Positions 12,201 through 18,285 of a stretch of 24,917 nucleotides of DNA are shown here, piece by piece (positions within the stretch are counted from its first letter, which is position 1; the number at the start of each line of letters is the position of its first letter). Made by a program: the position numbers and the translations under genes. The stretch is from a virus: the IMG/VR virus record IMGVR_UViG_3300020165_000142, positions 1 through 24,917 of that record, one strand, 5' to 3'. The notes below the pieces were generated by a model. The model had not been told where the DNA came from and did no database searches. It worked only from the letters and a program-made list of their open reading frames with translations.

Positions 12201-14130
12201 AAAAACTTATGCTGGTGGTAATCCAGCTGCTGATGATATTGCGAGTGGTGATGCCGCTGTTACTATAACTACTTCATCTGGAAATATTACAATAGATGCT
12301 GCCGCTAATAATTCAGATATAATCTTTAAAGGAACTGATGCTTCAAGTGATATCACTATGTTAACTCTTGATGGTAGTGAAGCAGGTGCTGCAATATTTA
12401 ATAGTGCAATTACAGGTGGTGGATTACTCACAACTGGTGGAAATATAGTTATTCCAGATGCAGGTAATATAGGTTCTGCTTCTGATACAGACGCAATCTC
12501 AATAGGTTCAGATGGTGATGTTACACTAACACAAGATTTAGAATTACAACACGATGGTGCTATATTATCTTTTGGTGCAAATGATGAAGTTACATTAACA
12601 CATGTTCATAATGATGGTCTATTACTTAATACTGATATGCAACTCCAGTTTAGAGATAGTGCAATTAATATTAGGTCAGACGCTGATGGCGATTTAGATA
12701 TAAACGCTGATGATGAAATAGAATTAAATTCTACACTTGTAGATGTAAATGCCAACTTAGATGTATCAGGAACTTATACTGGTGGTGGTACAATGACTAC
12801 TGGTGGAAATATAGTTATACCTAATGCAGGTAACATAGGTAGTGTTGGTGATACTGATGCAATCGCAATTGCATCTGATGGTGTTGTAACATTTAGTCAA
12901 GTTCCAGTTCTTCCAGATAATACAGTTTCAACTGGTGACATACAAGCTGATGCTATTACCGAAGCGAAGATTGCAGATGATGCCGTTGAAAGCGAACACC
13001 TAAACAATAATGTTATATCTGGACAAACAGAAATTACTTCTGGACTTGCTGATGCAGATGAGTTACTTTATTCAGATGGCGGAACAATTAAAAGAGTAGG
13101 ACTAGATACATTAACAACTCATGTAGCAAGTGGAGTTAGTAAACCTGCTTCTTATAATGGAATAATAAATGGAGATTTTACAGCTTGGCAAAGAGGAACA
13201 GCATTTAGGTCTGGAGCTAATAATGATGACACTTGCACAGCAAGTAGATGGAGAGTACTGTCGGATGGCAATGATATTGTTGATGTTGTTCGTGCAGGTG
13301 GTTTACTAGATACTAGTGTTACAGGTGGTGCTCCTAGATATTCTCTTGCCTTGGATGTAGAAACAGAAGATAAGAAATTTGGAATAGTACAAATAATAGA
13401 AGCTACAAACTGTAGTAGTCTTGGAATTGTAGGTACTGCTACTGTAAGTTTATCATTCCTGGCAAAAGCTTCTAATGTTAGTAAGTTAGATAATGTTAAA
13501 GCTGCTGTGATAGGATGGAGTGGTTCAGCAGATGCTGTAACAAGTGATGTAGTAGCTGCTTGGAACTCAGAAGGTACTGACCCGACATTAGCAACAAGCT
13601 GGACTTATGAGAACACACCTGCTAATTTAAATGTAACTACATCAGATGTGAGATATAAAATAGAAAATATATCAGTCGATACTGGTACTACTAATAATCT
13701 TGCTGTATTTATTTGGAGTGATGTTACAGATACAACAGCAGGACATGTTTTATATATTACAGATGTTCAGTTAGAACCTGGTGCAACAGCAAATGATTTC
13801 AAACGAGAAAGTGCAAGTGAAACGCTATCAAAATGTCAAAGATATTATCATAGAGGTCTATATACTTTTATAACATACTCTACTAGCGGATGTGTATTTA
13901 ATATTAACTTTCCAACTACTATGAGAACGAGTCCAACAACATCACATGAGTATCCCGAAGGTGGAACAGCTAATGATATATATAATCTTACTAATGCTGG
14001 TACACCACAATTTGTTCCTAATGGTAGTTTTGTAGATGTTAATAGTTATAAGTTTGCTTATGATTTTGATGCAGGTCTTACAGCAAATGATGGATACCAA
14101 GCTTATTTTTACTTTGAGGCGGAGTTATAA
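9247..14130 (+). CDS. giant tail fibre / receptor-binding protein, 1627 residues
   Basis: The start is supported by AGGAG at 9231-9235. Residues 1-50 (IKPKRS..DSAPGTSDIVDGEIAVNIADKKIYIR) form the fibre N-terminal domain also seen, in a different version, in the 620-residue fibre. Residues about 60-1300 are a mosaic of repeat modules: TTELNLLDGG units, family A beta repeats with GNVTGN tails, and SFGADSDVTLTHV units that recur in marine phage fibres. About 1302-1520 look like a jelly-roll carbohydrate-binding domain (NGDFTAWQRG near its start, VQLEPGATANDFKRES near its end). It closes with a short module beginning SKCQRYYHRG, the usual C-terminal layout of marine phage fibre tips. It is expected to be a trimer that binds host surface glycans. 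Confidence 0.87.
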   Translation: MAIVIKPKRSETADSAPGTSDIVDGEIAVNIADKKIYIRHSDDTIVTLSDGANLTSGSTSTIDATTDIILDADGGDIFFKDGGTTFGSATNTSGNLIVKSGTTTALTFSGANVTAAGTIDSGAITSTGVVTGTGFTIGSAAINETELEIIDGATVTTTELNLLDGGTSVGDSITIADADGFIVNDNGTMKSIPASDLKTYAGGSAPAADDIGTGDAAVNITTSSGNITIDAAANNSDIIFKGTDASSDITMLTLDGSEAGKAIFNSAITGGGLLTTGGNIVIPNAGNIGSAGDTDAIAIASDGVVTFSQNPVGTLATAAQTNITSLGTLTALTVDDVNINGKVITMTGSSSDTAVFTAGTNGTLSIVTTDDAAAAANIQITADGTAELAGTTVTLDSSGGITLDADGGTITFADAGSSLGTITSDGFTGNVVGNVTGNASGTALTVTQAAQTAITSVGTLTALTVDDVVINGKVITMTGSSSDTAVFTVGTNGTLSIVTTDAAAAAANIQITADGTAELAGTTVTLDSSGGITLDADNGTITFADAGSSLGTITSDGYTGNVVGDVTGDVTGTADVATVATTVTITDNESTDEDNAIIFTAGGDVDGGNIGLESDGTLTYNPSTGKVTATGFVGTLTGNVTGNTSGTAATVTTAAQTNITSLGTLTALTVDDVAINGKVMTMTGSSSDTAVFTAGTNGTLSIVTTDAAAAAANITITADGTFEADGTTVTLDSAGDVVLDAGGGDVFFKAGGTTFGSATNTSGNLIIKSGTTTAATFSGANVTLAGTVGSGAITSTGVLKTDDTTDATSTTDGSLQTDGGLSVALDVVTGNDVKLLSDAAVLSFGADSDVTLTHVADTGILLNSTMAIQFNDASQSINAPSNAILDINATDEIELNATLVDVNANLDVSGTVTSGGIVTGTGFTIGSAAINETELEIIDGATVTTTELNLLDGGTSVGDSITIADADGFIVNDNGTMKTIPASDVKTYAGGNPAADDIASGDAAVTITTSSGNITIDAAANNSDIIFKGTDASSDITMLTLDGSEAGAAIFNSAITGGGLLTTGGNIVIPDAGNIGSASDTDAISIGSDGDVTLTQDLELQHDGAILSFGANDEVTLTHVHNDGLLLNTDMQLQFRDSAINIRSDADGDLDINADDEIELNSTLVDVNANLDVSGTYTGGGTMTTGGNIVIPNAGNIGSVGDTDAIAIASDGVVTFSQVPVLPDNTVSTGDIQADAITEAKIADDAVESEHLNNNVISGQTEITSGLADADELLYSDGGTIKRVGLDTLTTHVASGVSKPASYNGIINGDFTAWQRGTAFRSGANNDDTCTASRWRVLSDGNDIVDVVRAGGLLDTSVTGGAPRYSLALDVETEDKKFGIVQIIEATNCSSLGIVGTATVSLSFLAKASNVSKLDNVKAAVIGWSGSADAVTSDVVAAWNSEGTDPTLATSWTYENTPANLNVTTSDVRYKIENISVDTGTTNNLAVFIWSDVTDTTAGHVLYITDVQLEPGATANDFKRESASETLSKCQRYYHRGLYTFITYSTSGCVFNINFPTTMRTSPTTSHEYPEGGTANDIYNLTNAGTPQFVPNGSFVDVNSYKFAYDFDAGLTANDGYQAYFYFEAEL
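9637..12900 (+). repeat. long dispersed repeats inside the giant fibre gene
   Basis: A segment beginning at 9637 (ggaacaggattcacaattgg) recurs from about 12001 for roughly 450 bp with high identity. Its closing part (about 10075-10180) appears a third time at about 12795-12900. Family A copies start at 10240, 10633 and 11248, the first two 393 bp apart. A SFGAD/THV module occurs at about 11745-11980 and 12535-12775. A further block (GGTTFGSATNTSGNL) is at about 9487 and 11500. The order is shuffled rather than simply tandem. Confidence 0.85.
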
Positions 14131-14289
14131 ATGATTGAAACAGTAGTAAACATGAGAGATGCAAATGGTACTTTAACAGGTTATTTAATGAACGGTGTTA
14201 GTTATGTACCACTAGACCCAACAAACAGAGATTACCAAAAAATACAAGAATGGGTTGCAATTGATGGAAACAACATTACAGACCCATAA
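14131..14289 (+). CDS. small fibre-associated protein, 52 residues
   Basis: The ATG directly abuts the stop of the giant fibre (TAA-ATG), and the frame runs to TAA 14287-14289. The product, MIETVVNMRDANG to ITDP, contains VPLDPTNRDYQKIQEWVAIDGN (about 26-47). This fits the V-P-x-D-x-x-N-x-x-Y-x-x-I-x-x-W pattern found in short proteins and domains following tail fibre genes, often treated as fibre-assembly or fibre-tip partners. It is read with the giant fibre. Function is inferred from position and motif only. Confidence 0.65.
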   Translation: MIETVVNMRDANGTLTGYLMNGVSYVPLDPTNRDYQKIQEWVAIDGNNITDP

Positions 14290-14294
14290 AAAAA

Positions 14295-14302
14295 GATAAA
14301 TA
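14295..14302 (+). promoter_or_regulatory. possible late promoter variant (GATAAATA)
   Basis: Seven of eight bases match TATAAATA. The site is eight bases before the ATG of the membrane protein at 14310, which has no visible ribosome binding site. If used, the transcript would begin close to the start codon. Confidence 0.35.
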
Positions 14303-14309
14303 CAGTATA

Positions 14310-15251
14310 ATGTATTTTGCACTTCTTACTCTTATAGTTGCAATTTCTATATCTGGAGTAGCTGCATATTATTCCATTATAGGTCTTACATCAATTTTTC
14401 CTGCCGCTTTTATTCCTATTATCGTAATGGGAATAGTTCTGGAAATAGGAAAACTTATAACTGCTAGTTGGCTTTATCGAAACTGGAAACAAACAAGTCT
14501 TTTTTTAAAAACCTATCTATCAATCGCATTAGTGATTTTAATGTTAATCACTTCAATGGGTATCTTTGGATTCTTATCTAAATCACATATTGAACAAGGT
14601 TCTGGATTATCTAATACCGTTCTATCTATTGAAAAATTAAATACAAAGAAACAACAAGAAGAAAGAAAGATTGTTCGTGCAGAAGATTCAGTAGATAGAA
14701 TTAATCGTGGAATAGATAGAAGCATTGATAGAGGTAATATTACTCGAGCATTTTCATTTGAAAAAAAGCAAAGAGAAAAATTAGATTATTATAATGATAT
14801 CATTACAACAGCACAAACTAAGATAGATGGATATGAAGATGCTCAAGCAGAGTTGAGATATAAGGTAAAAAACTTTGAAAGAGAAATCGGGCCGATAAAA
14901 TATATTGCAGAACTTATCTATGGACAAGACGCAAAATTATATTTGGAGAAATCAGTACGAGGAGTTATTCTACTTATAATTTTTGTGTTCGACCCACTAG
15001 CAATTGCTTTGATTATTGCTGCGAATCAAACAATACTTAATAATAGAAAACGAAAAATTCCTGTGAATAAAAAGAAAGAATATAAACCTAAGAAAACTGA
15101 AATAATTACAAAAGATGAATATGAAGAAGTAGTGGTAGAAGATGAACATGGAAATCAATTTAAAAGATACAGAGAAAAAGTAAAAAGATACTTCGATGAT
15201 AATTGGTATAAAATGGAAGATAGTGCTGATAAACCCGAAAAATTTGACTAA
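14310..15251 (+). CDS. four-helix membrane protein with internal coiled coil
   Basis: This is a 313-residue protein. Hydrophobic helices are visible at about 2-22, 30-50, 67-90 and 217-240. Between the third and fourth helices lies a charged helical region (about 105-205, rich in E, K, R, Q) with heptads, probably a coiled coil. The last 70 residues are soluble and strongly charged, with alternating Lys-rich and Glu-rich patches. I recall membrane proteins of this plan in marine T4-like phages near fibre genes, without assigned function. Possible roles are membrane remodelling, superinfection exclusion or lysis control. It lacks a holin-like short size and any catalytic motif. The start is at the first ATG; no good ribosome site precedes it. 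Confidence 0.75.
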   Translation: MYFALLTLIVAISISGVAAYYSIIGLTSIFPAAFIPIIVMGIVLEIGKLITASWLYRNWKQTSLFLKTYLSIALVILMLITSMGIFGFLSKSHIEQGSGLSNTVLSIEKLNTKKQQEERKIVRAEDSVDRINRGIDRSIDRGNITRAFSFEKKQREKLDYYNDIITTAQTKIDGYEDAQAELRYKVKNFEREIGPIKYIAELIYGQDAKLYLEKSVRGVILLIIFVFDPLAIALIIAANQTILNNRKRKIPVNKKKEYKPKKTEIITKDEYEEVVVEDEHGNQFKRYREKVKRYFDDNWYKMEDSADKPEKFD

Positions 15252-15262
15252 TAAATAATCAT

Positions 15263-15409
15263 ATGGCAAAACATAACGCACAAAATTCACATGTGAAACT
15301 TAATAAGAAAACTAGTCAAACATCTAGGAAAGGTAGAGTTAAAATGGCGTCAATGAATAAAAATAAGAAAAGAGACTTTAAACCTTATAATAGACAAGGA
15401 CATAGATAA
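15263..15409 (+). CDS. small very basic protein, 48 residues
   Basis: The frame from ATG 15263 to TAA 15407-15409 encodes a Lys/Arg/Asn-rich protein with the central motif RKGRVKMASMNKNKKR and the end KPYNRQGHR. I recall similar small basic proteins (KGR.KM.SMNK.KKR) in other marine T4-like phages, where function is unknown. About one residue in three is Lys, Arg or His, so binding to DNA or RNA is likely. AATAAATA at 15250-15257, a 7 of 8 match to the late promoter, precedes it. It ends next to the terminator of the opposing gene. Confidence 0.65.
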   Translation: MAKHNAQNSHVKLNKKTSQTSRKGRVKMASMNKNKKRDFKPYNRQGHR

Positions 15410-15445
15410 AAAAAAAGGACTGACAGTTATTAACTATCAATCCTT
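15408..15445 (-). terminator. rho-independent terminator of the minus-strand VWA gene
   Basis: Read on the minus strand, AAGGA-TGA-AGTT segments pair with AACT-TCA-TCCTT (15445 to 15415, two single mismatches, 3-base loop) and are followed by nine T (15416-15408). The structure lies 41 bases beyond the stop codon at 15486. A perfect 14-bp palindrome, GATATTTAAATATC, lies between them at 15459-15472. Confidence 0.7.
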
Positions 15446-15485
15446 AAATGAGTTTTAAGATATTTAAATATCGTCTGGAAAAGTT

Positions 15486-17972
15486 TTAGCAAATTGTATC
15501 CATGAATTTACTACACAATACTCTTTTTTTAACTTTATCGTTTCTGCTTTTACCAAACGCTTTTGTTAATTGTCTTTTATTAGCACCAACTAAATCTTTA
15601 GAAAGTTCAGTATCATCTAACTCAATACCTCTACCGCCAGGGATTAGAAAATAATCATCCATACCTAAGGCGTTTGGTATATTAAAGACACCATCTTTAT
15701 TAATTGTTTTACTTACATAATCTTCTTTGTTACCAGCAATCGTATTGTTATTTCTCCACTTCCCAGAAGCAAGTCCATCATTGTAATGTTTATCTTTTTC
15801 CAATTGCTTTGAAATTAATGTATGGTGATGATGAATAGCATACGCAACATCGTGGGGTTTTACTTTTCCACTTTTTAGAGTTGGTATCAAATGAAAACCA
15901 AGAATGTTACAATCTGTATTTTGTTTTGCAATTTTTGAAAGTTGTTCAAATTGATAGGAAAACAAATCTCCATATGAACTTTTGCCTCTAGTAGGTTCTA
16001 ACGAAACGCCTTTTAATTTCCAAGTGTTCTCATCTCTAGCAGGTGGAATATCAAAATGATTATGTTTGCCAACTTTAACATGAGTATTACTTCCATAATA
16101 TCTACCTTTTCTTTCTTCTTCGGGTACTTCATAATCATAGCTAGGATGATTATCCCTAGTAGGAATAGTTTTAACTTTAACATATCCCTCGTTATCATGC
16201 TCGCTAACATAGTTAGTTAACGGCCCACCTAAACCATCTGTCAAGTAACAAACATTAAGTTTATCAACACTATAAGTTTTTACAAATCTTTTAGTCATTT
16301 CAACATTGACCAAAGCAGTCTGTAACAAAGGAGTTCCACCTAATCTCAATTCACTTGGAACTTCCATCATGTGATAAGAGTATTGCTCTTCAGCATTCTC
16401 TATCCTCCACCAACACATTCTTTTACATAAAGTATGAAATCTTTTAAGTGCTTCGTTTAATTTTGAATTATTCATTTTTGAATTACATAATTCTAACAAC
16501 TTAAACTGTCTATCACCAAATCTCATATCTCCGATTTCAGTAGAAAACGCACTATTATCTCTTGCTCTACTCAGTCTTAGTTTATCATCTGTACAGTATG
16601 AATCGGAAAACGCATAAACTTCAAATGGAATATTTGTTTTCTTTGCAAACCATACAAGATTTAATAATTGTTTCATAGTTGGAATGAGATTGTCATCCAT
16701 ACTTGCTGACCAGTCAACATAAAAAATGAATCCATGATTTTTACCATCTGGAATATTCGTAACTTTTTTGAATAAATCATCTTCAAATTTATACTTGTGA
16801 AGAACTTTAAGATTTAAAGAACCCGATTTACTAACAGTTGCTCTTGAATAATTGTCAGCAGATTTTTTCATTTCAAATTCTTTAACAAAAAGATTTACAG
16901 TTTTAATTGAACTATTTTTAAATGCTTTCCAATCAGACTCAATAAGTGAATCAGCTTCTTTACTTCTTCTCTCACTATAATATCTGCTCTTCGCACCCAT
17001 ACTGTCATCAAATTCTGACCATTCTTCATAACTAACAATTATATCTTTTAAATCATAATCAGGCATTTGAACATTCAAATATGTACCTGTTGTATCAGCA
17101 GATTGTTTTAATTTCTTTTGAAGATTTTTATCAGTTATACTTTCTGAATTGTAATCAGTTTCCCAATCATCTTCATCATCATCTGTTTTTCCAGAATCTT
17201 TATCATCTTCAGAATCAGAATTTCCAGAATCAGAATTTCCAGAATCAGAATCAGAATCAAAATCAGAATCTTCAGAATCTTCAGAATTTCCAGAATCAGA
17301 ATCTTCAGAATCTCCAGAATCTTCAGAATCCATAAGGTCATCACTCGCTTTAACAGATTCGCCTTGACTTTCTAGGTTGTCTTCCATATACTTTGCAAGT
17401 TTTTCTGCAAGGTTAATAGCATCTTCCCAAGTAGTCATTTTTTCTATATCATCAAAAATCCATTTTTCATCATCTAAAAAGATAATGTTTTCATCTTTAG
17501 TTTTTGCATAGATGTTTAGTCTATCAACAAGACCTAGTTCTAATAATGGTTTACTTTTCTTTCCAATACCAAAGAAATCTCTTTTTACTAATTCTTTATA
17601 ACCTTTTCTAAAATTGGTTACCAAGCCTGGATATTTGTTTTGAATCATTTTTTCGATTCTAATATCTTCGATAACATTTATAAATGATTTAGGGATTTTT
17701 CTTTCTCTAGCTTTTTCTAATACTTCTATTGGAGTATAAAGAGCATGACCAACTTCGTGTCCAACCAGTAAATCATAAACATTTTGGGATACATCTTCCC
17801 ATACTGGAATTCCAATCTTTCTACTTTTTAAATCGAAATATGCTGTTGGTATCTTTTCAGATACAACATCAATATTTTCAGTTGCAAGTAATTTCGCAAC
17901 TAATTTTTTTGGTAACCCAACGGGTTTAATAATCTTTGTTTTTTTCATATTTAGCTTATCTCTCAACCTCAC
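15486..17972 (-). CDS. HExxH and VWA-domain protein, CobT-like layout
   Basis: The frame gives 828 residues from GTG 17972, or 820 from ATG 17948. GTG lies exactly where the promoter at 17979-18006 should start transcription; no clear ribosome site precedes either. HEVGH (72-76) and a following acidic IEDIRIE (101-107) look like a gluzincin-type zinc site. Residues about 215-285 are a Ser/Asp/Glu low-complexity linker. DWSAS (420-424) is the DxSxS metal-adhesion (MIDAS) motif of a VWA domain, which continues with the AFSD and LTDG segments. N-terminal domain, acidic linker and C-terminal VWA match the CobT subunit of AAA+/VWA chelatase-type complexes and predicted phage metallopeptidases. A cobS/MoxR-type ATPase partner is expected elsewhere; none is in the window. 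Confidence 0.8.
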   Translation of the reverse strand: MRLRDKLNMKKTKIIKPVGLPKKLVAKLLATENIDVVSEKIPTAYFDLKSRKIGIPVWEDVSQNVYDLLVGHEVGHALYTPIEVLEKARERKIPKSFINVIEDIRIEKMIQNKYPGLVTNFRKGYKELVKRDFFGIGKKSKPLLELGLVDRLNIYAKTKDENIIFLDDEKWIFDDIEKMTTWEDAINLAEKLAKYMEDNLESQGESVKASDDLMDSEDSGDSEDSDSGNSEDSEDSDFDSDSDSGNSDSGNSDSEDDKDSGKTDDDEDDWETDYNSESITDKNLQKKLKQSADTTGTYLNVQMPDYDLKDIIVSYEEWSEFDDSMGAKSRYYSERRSKEADSLIESDWKAFKNSSIKTVNLFVKEFEMKKSADNYSRATVSKSGSLNLKVLHKYKFEDDLFKKVTNIPDGKNHGFIFYVDWSASMDDNLIPTMKQLLNLVWFAKKTNIPFEVYAFSDSYCTDDKLRLSRARDNSAFSTEIGDMRFGDRQFKLLELCNSKMNNSKLNEALKRFHTLCKRMCWWRIENAEEQYSYHMMEVPSELRLGGTPLLQTALVNVEMTKRFVKTYSVDKLNVCYLTDGLGGPLTNYVSEHDNEGYVKVKTIPTRDNHPSYDYEVPEEERKGRYYGSNTHVKVGKHNHFDIPPARDENTWKLKGVSLEPTRGKSSYGDLFSYQFEQLSKIAKQNTDCNILGFHLIPTLKSGKVKPHDVAYAIHHHHTLISKQLEKDKHYNDGLASGKWRNNNTIAGNKEDYVSKTINKDGVFNIPNALGMDDYFLIPGGRGIELDDTELSKDLVGANKRQLTKAFGKSRNDKVKKRVLCSKFMDTIC
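17200..17335. repeat. short tandem repeats encoding the Ser/Asp/Glu linker
   Basis: On the plus strand the segment is built from near-identical units such as cagaat, ttcagaatc and ccagaatcagaa. On the coding (minus) strand these read as D-S-E-D-S and D-S-G-N-S units. Such units can expand or contract by slippage in multiples of three, so linker length probably varies between related phages. Confidence 0.75.
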
Positions 17973-17978
17973 TATATA

Positions 17979-18006
17979 AGTATAACATAACTGGCGGCCA
18001 TGTCAA
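17979..18006 (-). promoter_or_regulatory. early-type promoter TTGACA-16-TGTTATACT for the VWA gene
   Basis: On the minus strand there is a perfect -35 TTGACA (18006-18001), a 16-bp spacer ending TGT and a -10 TATACT (17984-17979). The GTG at 17972 follows after six bases. This is the same architecture as the promoters at 1403-1497 and differs from the late promoters of the flanking structural genes. Confidence 0.85.
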
Positions 18007-18081
18007 ATGTATTGTTGTAAAACCCCGAAATTATTAACTTTTTTTAAAAAAGGGAAAACAAAATTAAATTGAAATATTCCT

Positions 18082-18089
18082 TATAAATA
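18082..18089 (+). promoter_or_regulatory. T4-type late promoter TATAAATA
   Basis: Perfect match to the late consensus, 22 bp before the ATG at 18112, with AGGAG at 18101-18105 between them. It starts the unit of the Cys-rich protein, gp5 and following genes. It is divergent from the early-type promoter about 75 bp to its left. Confidence 0.87.
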
Positions 18090-18111
18090 TTCAATGAAAT
18101 AGGAGAATATT

Positions 18112-18282
18112 ATGACATATTATACTGAACAAAATGGTTATCATGTGATATCAAATATCAGTTATGCTACGGAAACAAATACTTCATCTGAAACAGAATG
18201 TTCATGTGAAACAGAATGTTCATGTGATAGTTGTTGTGAAGAGGAAGTTGACTTGCCTGAAATTGGCAATTTTGTGGATTAA
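18112..18282 (+). CDS. 56-residue Cys-rich acidic protein
   Basis: The frame from ATG 18112 to TAA 18280-18282 has an excellent ribosome site (AGGAG, six bases upstream) and a perfect late promoter. The product begins MTYYTEQNGYHVISN and then carries a run of Thr/Glu/Cys: two ETECSC units followed by DSCC, giving six Cys within 13 residues. The coding DNA holds a perfect 18-bp tandem duplication (18190-18207 and 18208-18225). Six closely spaced Cys suggest metal or cluster binding, or disulfide links in a virion part. The stop is three bases before the gp5 start. No family is recognised. Confidence 0.7.
   Translation: MTYYTEQNGYHVISNISYATETNTSSETECSCETECSCDSCCEEEVDLPEIGNFVD
18190..18225 (+). 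repeat. perfect 18-bp tandem duplication
   Basis: The unit gaaacagaatgttcatgt is present twice without a mismatch and in frame. It duplicates the ETECSC hexapeptide in the Cys-rich protein. A further partial unit (tcatctgaaacagaatg) begins just upstream. Confidence 0.9.
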
Positions 18283-18285
18283 CAT

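Noticed and set aside
7580-12900. Regular repeats considered as a CRISPR array
   Set aside because: Units are about 400 bp, in frame and coding. There are no short repeats with unique spacers and no cas genes.
13150-14130. Diversity-generating retroelement acting on the fibre tip
   Set aside because: No reverse transcriptase, template repeat or C-type lectin-like variable region could be seen in the window.
17081-17344. Asn/Gln-rich plus-strand frame and Ile/Leu-rich second minus-strand frame
   Set aside because: Both are alternative readings of the short tandem repeats in the Ser/Asp linker of the VWA gene.
18038-18052. CTTTTTTTAAAAAAG read as a terminator
   Set aside because: It is a T-run followed by an A-run with no loop, and it lies between two divergent promoters where no transcript ends.
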